DNA of 64,000 nucleotides from Anisakis pegreffii (lineage: Eukaryota > Nematoda > Chromadorea > Rhabditida > Anisakidae). A program made the position numbers and the translations under genes. This document shows positions 31,261 to 43,685 of this stretch, piece by piece. Location of the stretch: the NCBI GenBank assembly GCA_035041965.1, contig JAPYMA010002049.1, positions 29,316 to 93,315 on the forward strand. The letters are read 5' to 3'. The first letter of the stretch is position 1; every line of letters starts with the position of its first letter. Under the pieces are notes generated by a model, which did no database searches, was not told the origin of the DNA, and saw nothing but the letters and a program-made list of their open reading frames with translations.

Positions 31261-33580
31261 TAATAGATATGCTCATTGAATGTTATTTTAGTTCTATTAT
31301 CTAATATACAAAATGAGAGAAACCGATGTATGACTTCAAGCTGATGTGAAAAATGCAAGCTTAAACGAGTCATTCTAATCAGTCAAAACATGTCTTTAAT
31401 TTAGGTCAGGATTATGCAGTTGATTAGTTGTAATTTTGTTTGATTGATTATTGACATTTGTAAATAAAGCTATTCAATAATTTATTGTTTTAATCACTGA
31501 ATCGAATGAGAACTGTTCGTCGGTTTTTGTGTAGTTACTGACCCGTTCTCTTAGATTCATGTCCAGTATGGATCGAGCCGTTTCACGTCAACTGGCAGTG
31601 GTGAGAAAGCTAGTATTTCTCATGCAGAAAAGTTTATTGATGGGCTGAATATAACTGAAAGGAAAAGTCAGTGAGGAGACAAAGTTGTGTTTTTACATAC
31701 TACCTCAAATTGTATTAATCAGTGAATCGAATGAGACACTCTGTCTTCGTCAAGTGACTGCTCATCGGCGGTATTCAATGACTCGCCGAGAGCTTCGAAC
31801 CCAAAATCGTTGTGGAAAAATGCTAATAAAGTAAACAAGATTGAATAATATTTTCTGTCAAAAGCTGTATTTTATCTGAGTGATTAGTTGGAGAAAGCGG
31901 TTGGCAGTCTGCAATTGAATCAGATCTTCGTCTTTCAACGTGCTATGTACACGCAACTCAATTGATCAAATAATTTCAGTAATCCGAACGGACCTAAGTC
32001 TGAAAGGGTTCAGATTTGGGGAGAGAGGGGAGATAGTATAGAATTGTTAATTTATTATGATCTTCGACTAGTTTCATTCATCGTTTCGCGATATCATTAA
32101 CATTCTGCTGGTGAAGTACAATGTTTAGGAGATTACAATACGTGGTATCTTAATGTCACTTTTCTAAGCTTTTGTCAAGAAATGATGATTATGGCTAAGT
32201 ATTGTAAAGAAATTTTCGTTACTTTCATACCGAAAATTATTCAGCTTGTTAGTTGCAATCTTCAATTGCCTCTCGTGTCAGGCTTGGCTCAGGTGGTTTC
32301 ACCGATGCCTTTTCATCTCGATATTTTTACTCGTACTTCTTCATCATCGAAAAATGTTAATTTTAATTGTTCTTCGGAAACTGGACTGTTTTGGCTATTG
32401 GATGCTGTCGCTGGTATGCGATTTTTCTACGACAGGCGAATACGACTATGTCTATTCGAAGCAGTCGTCTCAATTCCATTCTTTTTACATCATGCTTGCA
32501 GAATTATTTTACGAGCACTGAAACGTTTGAATGTAATATTCTCAAGGCTATTTTTATTTATTTATTCAAATAATAAGTTTTATGGCTTGTGTGCACTGCA
32601 TAAACCGAAATTTAACTACAAAGTAGTGTAAATTACCTCATCGATGATTGGATCATATCGTTCGCATTTAAGTGTGATGTGATCGAGATATCGACCCACA
32701 ATGATCGATAGTCACCATACAACCTCAACGATGTACTTGTAGGTTTTGTTAGCTCCGTTATATTCGTTAAGTTACGGTAATAACTTTACGCATTTCTGGA
32801 TAGGAATAGTTTCGAAACGAATTTTAGTCTATGGTAATTGCGCAACTTCATGAAATGATCTAGGATATTTGGCTCCCTGAGAAATAGCACCCGGCCATAC
32901 ACTCACCCAAACTTCGTTACGATCTGATTTTGAGCAATATGAACGCATATTCACCGTTGTTATGCGCATATTGAGGAATGTACTCTAGGTGATATGTTAC
33001 GATTTTCTGAATTCACACTAAGTAGTTTTTATCTGTCGTTCTGATAGGGTCACTCGTAGCATCTAGTTAACATGAGTAATCACTGAACTCTATTAAGTTT
33101 ACTTTCTGATCGTGTTTCTATTGGCTGCTGTTTTTGTAAGGTGGCTTCAGGCTCCAGAACAGCCCGCAAATTAATTCGTAATTATATCAAAAGCTGGCTG
33201 TTTAGCTTAATTGCTTCTTCCCGTTGAGCTTGTCGTATTTCTTGTAATTTACAACGTAGCATTTTAGTTTTCACGAATATTCGTCGTTAGTTTCTAGAAA
33301 TCCATATATATGTTTCATTTTCGTCAATTTTTCGTCACAAGCACTTCGGTTTGAATTGTTCAGAAGCCGGAATCAATTGTGAACTTTGATAGCTCCAAAA
33401 ACGGAAATTTGTTGGAACCGGAAATGCAGTCAAACCTTGCCGACCGAACTTCTGTCGATTAGCATCACTAGAAGAGCACATGCGGTAGCATAATGCGTCA
33501 TAAGTGAGGACTAATGCTCAAGGCAATCATCCTATCCTGCCTAATTACTTGGAATTAATTTTAGTGCACTAATTTCCGAG
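31261..33580. other. Intergenic, syntrophin to eIF6
   Basis: Mostly unassigned. It holds a diverged direct repeat (31495-31515 and 31721-31741, sharing TGAATCGAATGAGA). A 149-codon frame at 32182-32631 has no recognisable domain and a composition like the surrounding AT-rich DNA, so I did not call it a gene. Confidence 0.45.
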
Positions 33581-35831
33581 ATGGCTCTGCGTGGTCAGTT
33601 CGATGCGAATGATGATGTTGGCGTCTTTTGCAAACTCACAAACGCATATTGCCTTGTTGGTATTGGAGCTTCAGAGAACTTCTACAGGTATGCTTGATCA
33701 AACACTTAACTTCGAGATATTTTTCAGGTGAAAGGAAGATTACAATTGAATTAACCAAACGTTCAATTCTAAATCCCGTCAGAGATTCTTACGCGGACTA
33801 CGCCTTATGATAATGCTCTTTTCAATCAAGATGGTTCATACATGTTATTAAGAATTTGCTAAAAAGCATTCATTGTCGAGTTCTTCAAAAAATTTTCATG
33901 AGTTGATTACCTCAATGAAGTATTGCCGAGTATCGTTCATGCAGAATTAAAAAAGAGTTAGTCCTCAAGTGTATAAAACAATCATAAATTTGAAGATGCC
34001 TTATGGATGCGACAAGTTTCCACCGTCCGTTCAATGTTGACTTGTAAAATAAAATACGATAAATACTACTTTTAGTATGGTGGAAGGTGAATTAGCAGAT
34101 GTGATACCAGTGGTGCATTGTTCCATCTCAGGGCTGCGTATTGTTGGTCGTGTAACTGTTGGCAACAGACATGGTTTACTTGTGCCGAACGCAACTACAG
34201 ATCAGGAACTGCAGCACCTTAGAAATAGGTTGGTAGCGGATCACTGATTTAAGGGAGCTCGTTGCATTTTCACTGAATTGAATCTCGAAGGCCGTTGTTT
34301 ATAATTGATTGTTTTTGAGAGTAGAGCATAACTGATTCAAAGCGTAATTCTTTGTTTTATTTTAATTTCTTTCATTATATTCTGGTATAAGTGAAATTTG
34401 CAACGTTATTTTTAGTTTGCCAGATTCAGTTCAAATCAGAAGAATTGATGAGAGGTTATCAGCTCTGGGTAACGTTATTGCATGTAATGATCACGTTGCT
34501 ATTGTGCACGCGGAAATCTCATCTGAAACTGAACAGGTATATCACAGCTGAGAATTAATTTCTGATATGACTCAGTGCCACAGATCTTATCTTCTTGATG
34601 GAGATTACTTTCGAAGAGAATGTGTGTGTTAGGGCTGGCTAGGAATTACATTTTCGTACTTCCATTAATAGATTCAATTACGTAATATCCAGAAACTGAA
34701 TCAAATAAAGAAGTCTATAAGAATTGTTTTGTCGTCATCAGTGCAGTTCGAATGTGTGTACTGTTCTCACTCGGTTATTCAGTATTATGCGAATAAATGG
34801 AATGAATATTCAATCATTACAACGAATATCTCAGAATCATTGAACTCGTTCCACAAAGTGTTATTCCTATTTTTGCTCGAAAAGTTATATTGAAGGAAGA
34901 AGATTATAGGCGTTGGTCGACGTTCTAAAGGTGGAAGTTTTTCGAACGAGCCTCGGACAACACGCTCTGGTGAGCTCCGTTTCGTGTGTTGCCATGAATT
35001 TCTAGTCGTATTCAACCCGCTCCATTTTTGAAACGTTGCGTTCAAGTCGTATCTTTCTGCATTGCGTTCTTATGCTTCAATGCGATTGATTTGCTTCGAA
35101 TGCGCATCAATGTTTAGTTTAGACATTTCTCGTAGATTTATAAAGTATTGAAATTTCAGGTTGGAACTTATTCCGCTCTGAATTCAAAAGGAGCACTAGT
35201 CCCAGCCAAAACTCCTCCAGAAACTCAAAGAGAAATAGCTGCTCTGTTACAAATCCCAGTTGTTGCTGGTACAGTTAATAGGTAAATATATCAGTCAGTT
35301 TCTTTAACCTAATCAACAAGATATCTAACCATATCGAATTTTGACTACACTTTGTCACGTAGGACAGAATTGATTATTGATCAGTTGATTCGATCATTCT
35401 TGATTTGATCAGTAGCAAGGTATTCAATTCATTCTCATCGTCAGCAAGTGTTAGTGAAATAGCTTTTATCTCTTTCATTGTAACGGTCAGAGGCAATATA
35501 AACGTGTTTTGTTACCATTTACAGAAGCATGTATTACAGAGCTTTCGGTCGTTCACTTTAGTTGTATTTTTTAGCTGAAGCAAAACATTTGATGATGTTG
35601 TTTTATATGTTAAGAAATGATCAGATATGAAACGCTTTCAGAGGAATCGAGTTGATAGGTGCAGGTTTGTGTGTGAACGATTGGATCGCGATCACAGGCC
35701 TTAAAACCACCAGTACGGAGTTATCAGTCATTGAGTCAATATTCAAATTAACTGATTATCAGCATAATGAAGCTTCTTCATCAGCCATCACAAACGAACT
35801 TCGTGAAACACTCATAGAAAGTCTTATTTGA
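33581..35831 (+). CDS. eif-6: Eukaryotic translation initiation factor 6
   Basis: eIF6 binds the 60S ribosomal subunit, supports its biogenesis in the nucleolus and keeps it from joining 40S too early. Exons are 33581-33687, 34076-34228, 34416-34536, 34910-34969, 35160-35281 and 35642-35831, giving 250 aa against about 245 in most animals. The pentein-fold family sequence is clear throughout: [77 protein letters not shown] and [15 protein letters not shown]. The 60-nt fourth exon ([20 protein letters not shown]) is easily missed but fits phase and homology exactly. A TTTTAG acceptor ends at 33563, 17 nt before the ATG, a likely trans-splice site. Confidence 0.96.
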
Positions 35832-36052
35832 CGAGATGAATATTTCTGTTCGTTTTCCTAAATTGTTCCATCCATTTTGATAGCCATCTACCAAACATGT
35901 TTTCACTTTGTGGTTACTGTCGAAATGATCTGTTTGTTCAGTTTAAATCAGAGACAACTCATTTGAAACAATGATTAATTCTGTTTTTTGAAGTTTTGTC
36001 ATTACTCTTTAAAATAAATTCATCTGCCCATATAATTTTCTAGAAAAAAAGC

Positions 36053-36093
<41 letters not shown>

Positions 36094-37679
36094 ATGGTGG
36101 TTATTAGAAAACAAATCTTAATTATGATTCGAGTTTTACAATTGATTTAAATGAAGCAAAATACATAAAATTTGCACATTGCACTCAGCAGCATTTGAGT
36201 TATTGGTTTGTTGAGCAAAATTCACATTGTTTGTTGTTCAGATGCAATTGTATTTTATTGTTGTTTGATTGTTATTCGTTATTTTCATTCATACAAATTA
36301 CTTTTTCACACCTTTCTCTTTGTTCTTCATTGATTGGGTTGTTTACCCGTTTATCAAATACCACTCAAACTTATCATTTGGCCTTCAATATTTTCATTAC
36401 AAAGTACCACCCCACCAGTGAGCAATATAATGTCGCATCCGAATTGTTTCTTGTTGAATTTGGGTTCATAACTTTGAACCACGAGAACGAAATCTGAAGT
36501 CTATAGGATTTCTCAATTCATTATCATATTACGTAAGGGCACCATTTGCTGTAAGTTTGCGTTTTGATAGAACGCGTTCATTGTTTTTTGAAGTCTTGCG
36601 TGTAATGTCGTTCTATGTGATTTGAACGGAAATACTGAGACCACGAAAATAAAAATCAGAAAAGAAACAAACTGTTGCTTATATTGGCTGTCAGTCTGCA
36701 AACAAGTATTTGATTTTCAAAAGACATGCTAAACAGCATAAGCACCAACAACAACACTTATTCGAAGTGAGAAAAAGAAAACGTAAGGGAAATGTAAAGT
36801 GAGAAAAACAAATCGAACGAGTCAAACAAGGCCACTTAACGGTCACCGGCCGTATCATTATGATCTCTGAAGCAAACAATAGTGAAACGACGGTGTATTA
36901 CTACCGGAAGTGGAGAATGTTGAAGATACGAAAAAATCATTAAATACACGAATGTCGAAAAGATGCGGAAGGAAACTGATAGCAAAACTGGTTTTCTTGA
37001 GTTTTAACGACTCGTCAATCGAAAAAATCCACATGATGTTCATATCAAATGAATGAGAATTATTTTCGCTGTCCAAATTATTAATGAATCTCTTAATTCA
37101 ATGCATCGTATTTGACTTATTTTTTCTTGAACCAATGACGAATATCAACTGATTTTTAAATCAGTTACCTCGCATTTTCTTGAAATTGTGTTGTACAATT
37201 GCACATTTGAATCTGAATTCTTTGAAAGAATTAGTTTGTTCCCGAAAAATTATCAATCGCATCGGTAATAGTGATCTCTACATTTCAAGTATCATTAAAC
37301 TTTCAACAGCTTATCACTTCAGCAGGCATGTAAAGTGTAATCATCCGAATGTTGACACAAGTCACGCCAATTGCCACCTAAATGCACTTCAGAGTTCCGT
37401 GAATCAATACAGCATTGTAATTCAATGTGAAAGGTATCTACTTTGTCGAAGAATACTTGATTCGTTATTGTATTTTGGGATTTAGTTCGGGTCACATCTT
37501 CAGAGGACAGACATTTAGTAATTCGCATAAGGCAAAACCATAATTAATAAGTAATTATTTATTTGCCATTTTAAATGAATAGTTGATTTTTTGAGTTGAA
37601 TATTTGTTATTTCAGCTCACCGCTTCTTGCCAGTCAACTAAGGTTTTGCGGTTTGTTGAATTGTGCAAAATTCACCAAA
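35832..37679. other. Intergenic, eIF6 to PEX11
   Basis: No gene supported. It contains a short TA/AT microsatellite (about 36055-36090). A TTTCAG at about 37611-37616 may be the trans-splice site for the PEX11 gene. Confidence 0.45.
36055..36090. repeat. (TA)n microsatellite
   Basis: An uninterrupted AT dinucleotide run of about 17 units lies in the eIF6 3' flank. Confidence 0.95.
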
Positions 37680-38643
37680 ATGGTTGTTACTTTAGATGAT
37701 TTAGTGCGAATTCTCTCACAGTACTCAGGCCGTGATAAAACTTTACGAATTGCTTATTCTATTCTCATCCTTTATGCAACGCACATTAAAGATGAGGTAT
37801 TCATTCCATTTCATCATTTATCTTTTATTAGCTCAAGAAAGGATATGTGTTTGTTGGAATTGATGAGATTACACTATCGTAACGAGTAAATCCGATTTGT
37901 GATTCTCATTCATTTCGTGCACATAGACGTATTCAGGTCAAATCGAAACGCTTATTAGTACTCTCGAAACAATTACGTTCAGCGCGTCTTGTGCTTAAGC
38001 AGTTCAACCATGCCGCTGCATTGCACGCAGCTGTTCAGCTGACCCATTGCAGTCGCGAAGACTTAGTCGATTTCTCGTTGCAGGTTAAATCTTGCTCCAT
38101 TCCATTTCGCGTCATCTGCAGTTTAGTACGCTATATTTGCAAGGGAATTAGTGCATTTCACGTAGTGAGTGATGTGAATTAACAGTAGAATCGTTGAGCG
38201 AATGCTTATTGTGAGTGAGTATTGTTGTGTTCAGCGAGTCGTTTCATCAAGTTTTGTAAGGTAGTTGGTGATTATTTCGGTGTATTATTGAGGTGTTGGC
38301 AAGGAATGTGAATTTGATACATGGTTTTGTGGAATCATTGGCATGGCTAGCAGACGCGAAGATAATCAGTTTGGATGCGGTACGCTTGTTTGGTGTGTGT
38401 AAATATTTATGGATCGTGGTATTATTCTCTTCAATAATTCGTCTTTCACGAATCCTACTCCGCAAAGGTGCGCTGATAAAGTGTTGTGATGAGACGATTA
38501 CTCTTCTCGGTCAAGTCTTCGATTTTGTTAGCGTTGTTTCCGCACTGCCATCCAATATTCTTTGGGCTGGTCGTCTCAACTCTACACAAACGACTACGTT
38601 TTCGTTGATTGCTTCATTGATCGCTCTGTATAGATGTTTTTGA
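37680..38643 (+). CDS. prx-11: Peroxisomal membrane protein 11 (PEX11-gamma type)
   Basis: PEX11 proteins shape the peroxisomal membrane and promote elongation and fission. Exons are 37680-37796, 37937-38083 and 38293-38643, giving 204 aa, somewhat shorter than human PEX11G (about 240). Visible family features are the N-terminal LDDLVRILSQYSGRDKTLRI, then SKRLLVLSKQLRSARLVLKQ, a central SLAWLADAKIISLDAVRLFG, and the C-terminal SALPSNILWAGRLNS followed by a hydrophobic tail. A strong TTTCAG ends 63 nt before the ATG. Assignment to the gamma subtype rests on the LAWLADAK and LPSNILWAGR segments. Confidence 0.88.
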
Positions 38644-39571
38644 GGTTATGCTGGTTTATTGAAACAGTTGAACGTTATTGCTTACGTGACTCTTCTAAGG
38701 AGTCATTTCTGATTGTGAATATGAATGTTACGTGTAAGTGGTCAGGTATTTGTCTGGTATCGTTATCCTCAGCCATCAGTTGCTAACTTTCACTTGTGAT
38801 TTTGAAAGTATTCAGTTGCAGAGCATGTAATAAGATTTGTTGTTGATATTAGAAGTGCATTTATCAATTGTGCCATCATATATTTTCGATATGTGCAAGT
38901 AATTATTGCATAGAGCGTGTTTATCATGTCTCGTTGATCAGTTGTATGCTCATTGTCTTCGAAGCAGTTCCATGGTGGAATTATCGCAGGCATTGAATTG
39001 TTTTTTCGCATAATTGTTATTGACAATCAACTGACTATCGTTTTGTTATTCCGATTATAATAAAAGTGTTTTGACTTTACAGCTGTTTTTTTTGGAATTA
39101 ATTGGTATATTCGCCATCAGTCTTTTTATCTTTTAAGGCTACATTATTCGTATTCATTCGGTGTCCAGTCTTTTTTCTTGAGAAATGTCTAAGAAGATGA
39201 ATTTGTAGTGGCGGAACAAAACGCCTTTTGCAGGCGGCTCGTCGACGAATTATGAGTTGCGGTATTGAAAAGTGAGTTGTTTTATTCCTGTGCAAATTCG
39301 AGTTTCTAAAAAAGCGTTTGAAAGCTCTACAGATGATTGATTGATTGCAAGACTGTAATGATGCTGTTGTTAAGGCTTCCGTATTTTTTCTGCTGCACAT
39401 GGAATCGCATATCAGTTGCGATGTGCTATTGTTTGCCATTAAGAGTATTTTCTCGGTACAACACCCTGTCATTTGAACGCGTACTTCTTTTTGAAGAAGT
39501 AGGTGGTAGATCTATATTGGATTGAGAATGTTAATGGTAAGTATGTTAATGAGTGTTCTTTTAGTTCGTTT
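38644..39571. other. Intergenic, PEX11 to MMD-like gene
   Basis: Non-coding as far as I can see. A TCTTTTAG ends at 39564, 7 nt before the next ATG, and is a likely trans-splice site. Confidence 0.5.
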
Positions 39572-41472
39572 ATGAATAGAAGAGCTGGATTTGGTGAAGC
39601 ATATGAACCAACCCGTTATGAGCATTTAGCCAACGTAATATCACATGGAGTAAGTTGATTTTCTTGCATGCGCATTACTGCAAACGCCATTATGTGAAAG
39701 TTTTTATGCAGTTCTTTGACGAAGTTTGCTTCGATTCATTTCAAGAGTAATTCTAGTAGATTTCATTATTATATGACATAATTAAACGTGGCGAATCTAA
39801 TGCGTTCGTGCACTATTCAAATGATTGTCGCTCTGAAAATTTATACACTTTAATGATTATTGCAGTTAAAATTGAATCAAGTATCTTGAGCGGATAGGTA
39901 TCAGGTTAATGAATTGTGCACAAAATGGTTATTAATTAGTACAGTCTAGCGATTTTATTTAGGTGGCTGTAGTACCAAGTTTCTATGCAATGAGGTGGAT
40001 GATGGCAGCTTCTTACCGTGACTTACAGTTCCGAGTATCATTTATATATGGCTTTTTTACAACGGTACGTTTGTTAGTGTGTCAGATGAAACTGTCTAGT
40101 TGGGATGTTAAAGTTATTTTCTGGTCTTGAATTTATATGCTTTGCCGTTCAGTTCAATCTATTGCAGTTGTTATTTTTGACGTCGACGAGTTATCATTTT
40201 TGTGAAATGCTGTTCCGCCCTCATCGAAGGTTAGCTTCGTCGTTGGTTTTAGCTGCTCTCATTGTTTGATCCTTATGAGCAGCTAGTTATCTTCGTTAAA
40301 TAAGTTAATGCATCATTCTTACGGATATATTGCCAAAAAGTTATAAGTGAAAGCAATCATTTGTCAAGAAGAGGAAATCACTTCGGAAATATATGGACTC
40401 ACGAGATTTTCAGAAAACTTCGTTACTACTTACACATTGTGGATCGTGCAGCTATTTACTTCTTTATCGCAGCTTCTTACACACCGTGGCTCACTTTGAG
40501 ACATTGTGCATATCCCGGACTTAATATCAAATGGATTGTTTGGTTGCTCGCTTGTATTGGCATTCTCTATCAGTACACCTTTCACGAGAAGTAAGAGTTT
40601 TAGTCTGTGTGAACAATGTTTGATACTTGTGCTCACGTTTCCGGAGCCGTCTTTCTGGCACTTTGAGTAAAACTCAAACGACAAACTTTTTTCTCTCATT
40701 CAAAAATTTTGTGGTGAAGGTGTCTGTTTTGTGCTTGAGAAATCGATCAACTCAAGTTTAGATACAAAACGATCGAAACTCTTTTATACATCGTTATGGC
40801 TTGTGGTCCATCAGTCGCCATATTTACTATGGTAAGTTCCTGCAGCGTTCAACTTTATAGTCTTGAATTCATTCTGATGTAACTGAAATGAAACTTGTAG
40901 CTCATATCTGTAATCAATAACTTTTAATCATTGCTTTTAGCTGTTCTTGGTTGATGTGTACAGATCAGATTGAAGCAGTCTGGAAATTCAGGCCCATTCA
41001 GTTGATTTCCACTTGTGGAGTTCGTTGCGTGGATTAATCGAAGCATTGCATTTGGTTGATTACGAAATAATTTTTAGAATGATCGCAGTGGATTGGGATT
41101 TATGGGAGTCGGAGGTGTCGTCTATCTTTTTGGTGTCATATTTTTCAAGCTCGATGGCATTGTTCCGTTCGCTCATGCAATATGGCATGTTCACGTTCTA
41201 ATAGGTTTTGCTTTTGTTTTCGTTCATTTTTCTTTTTCCTCTGTCACCTAGTATCATATAGTTCGAAGTGGTTTCTGTTCATGTATTCCATATTTCCAAA
41301 ATTATTCAGCGTATTTAATCCCTGACTAATGGATATCTCATTTGTAAGAATTTGTTCAGTCAAATAATTTTCAGGTGCTGCACTACATCTTTATGCCGTT
41401 TATAATACTCTGCTAGGACCAGACCGCATGAATCCATTTCCGGACATCAGTAAAGTGCATGCTGAATTCTAA
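39572..41472 (+). CDS. MMD: MMD/PAQR10-11-type seven-span membrane protein (hemolysin III family)
   Basis: This Golgi/lysosome-type PAQR family protein has conserved His/Asp/Ser residues thought to form a zinc-dependent hydrolase-like site. Exons are 39572-39649, 39963-40064, 40168-40229, 40414-40590, 40762-40831, 41078-41204 and 41375-41472, giving 237 aa, the same length class as human MMD. Family motifs in order are [16 protein letters not shown], then [13 protein letters not shown] (Ser and His of the site), [20 protein letters not shown] (Asp), then [28 protein letters not shown], and [18 protein letters not shown] (His pair). The substrate is not known from sequence. The order and spacing favour MMD over the adiponectin or progestin receptors. 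Confidence 0.92.
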
Positions 41473-43685
41473 CCGTAACAATTAATCAACTAACTACTAG
41501 TCGATATTGAATCTTACCAAAAGATTTACAAGTCTTATCATTGTATCCGCCATTTAATATTCAACAACTAATTATTCCAGTGCAGTTGTGTCCGTAGCGT
41601 GTCGAACACATCTCTTCTCATTCTACAGTGTTAATCTGTTCATGTTGACTAATCGCATAATGTATGTCAATGATTGTGAGTGTCGTATTTTGTTTATTAC
41701 AGAGATCTTGTTGCTTCTCATTGCCTGTTTCGCCCAGAATCTCATCTGGTAACATACTTCTGATATGTACTCGGTTACGTTCGGTTACTAACCCAAAATC
41801 GGTCATATCGTCAACGTTTCAAAAGCTCAAGCAGTATATCAGAAGTGATGTTACTTCATCAATATTGTAGTTTATTCAGTTGCTTTCGTTCAATACCTTT
41901 CTCGATCTGATGAATGAACTAAGCATATGTCTTGCCAACTTTATTTATGATTGTTCCGAGCATTGTTTAATACCCAAATAGATCTTATTCACCTCTCACA
42001 TTGTCGTTGTAATTATTTATTGCGCTCGAATGCCATCAATTCGTAAATATTGTAAATTTGTTCACATTTGCGATATACTAATGACAATTAGAACTCCATT
42101 CGTTAGAGATTAGTTATGTCAGTATTCATGATTAATTATCGTTATGATGCGGTCAGTATAAATTGTATTCAGCCATAATTTGGTTCCTGAAATAAATTGA
42201 AATTTGGTGAGAAAAAATTCAGTTGACCGATGTTACTTTAATACATTCCTGATTGATTGCAGAGAAAACTGCTTGTTGAGTAAACTTGTGGAACGATTAA
42301 ACAATAATGTCTTCGGGAATGGTTGATAAATATTGATGTGTTGATTCAGTAGCGTGCTAAAGTGAGGTGATTGAACGATGAAAGACTGAGAATGCTTGAA
42401 CACATTATCACGGTATCAAAGATGATGGATTCAGTGTTTCTCTCGACGGTAATTGGATGACATTTCTATGAGTACAGTTATGGCGATGCAAAAACAGAGC
42501 TAGTGTTGCATTTGGTGAGTTATACAAGCACCTGTGGAGTAAACATGGAGTCAAACTGAGTACTGTATTGTTAACAACACCATTTTAAACGTATCGAAAA
42601 TACATCAAGAGGCTGGATCTGTCCGGTTTTGTGTAAAGTCGCAAGCAGTATGTAACAAGACATGACAAGGAATACCAATCGTAAGCTGCTGGAAAGATGC
42701 ACGTATCGAGGCATGCATCATATATACCCGACTTTGCTGGGTTCGACATGTAATTTGGATGCGCATTACTAAACTAGTGTGGTGCAAGGACTAAAGAATA
42801 GTCGGGGACGAGATTTTGCAATTGAGGATTCTGAAAATGCCGTTGGCTCGAAAAAAGTCGGGGACGGCGACCCCGAATTTCACAACATAGATACTTTTGT
42901 AAAACACGACAATCTCCTGAAATAGATCTTGAAAAGAACTCAGAGTTGCTGGGTAAACTTGAGGACACAGTTCGAAAATGGTGCTCATGATAGCGCATTA
43001 GTAATGAAATCGCTCAGCTGTATGGCATACAATCGTTAGCTTAATTGAACTGTATAAAAGGGAAGTGTGCAAAATCGCTCGACAACATATATACTTTTCT
43101 GAAACCAGACAATATCCTCAAGACGATTTTGAAAAGAACTCGTGAATTGCCGGACAAACCTAAGCCCAAGCCTAAGCTGTATATTAGTCACTTAGCTGGT
43201 TTTGAAAAAAAAAATTTTACATGATGAAGTGAATCGTGTTCAAAGAGTGCAGTTATGTATAACTAGGGTGAGGTCAAGGACAAAATCCGGTTTGGAGTTT
43301 CTAGAGGTCAGGATACCTAAGACCTCGAAAGTGCTCAGAGTACTTGATGGTAGGGGATAGAGGGTCGGTCGATGGCCCCGAATCTACCTCTGGGGTTTCC
43401 TGTTCTAATCCTATGTGTAACAGTGATTCTCACATGTAGGACGGAGAAAATTTGTCCTAGAGGTTGTTTGAAAATGGTGGGGAGGTTGGTAAATTAATTT
43501 GGCTGTTTTTTCATATTTTGAGAGTCATTTTTCAATAATGTTCTCAAAATGCTTTACTGACCACAAACAATAACTGACTTCTTTGACACTGTAGACGAAA
43601 TGTTGACAGCAAACATTTTCTATTTCTTCCAATATTTCGCACCAGGAGAACGGCCAAGGAGGGCATAATACCTAAGTGTTACTCA
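41473..43685. other. Intergenic, convergent flanks of MMD-like and unknown membrane-protein genes
   Basis: Mostly unassigned. The part from 42780 to 43450 is more GC-rich and holds a duplicated coding-like segment (42890-42957 and 43083-43160), listed separately. Confidence 0.45.
42890..43160 (+). repeat. Diverged direct duplication of a coding-like segment
   Basis: Two segments of about 70 bp (42890-42957 and 43083-43160) match at most positions. In the same relative frame they read HNIDTFVKHDNLLK-stop-ILKRT and DNIYTFLKPDNILKTILKRT. The second copy stays open through ELPDKPKPKPKLYISHLAGFE, while the first is broken by TAG. I recognise no family. It may be a relic of a mobile element or decayed gene. 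Confidence 0.5.

Noticed and set aside
32182..32631. 149-codon open frame in the syntrophin-eIF6 gap
   Set aside because: Composition matches the surrounding AT-rich DNA; no domain, no splice partners. It could still be real but I cannot support it.
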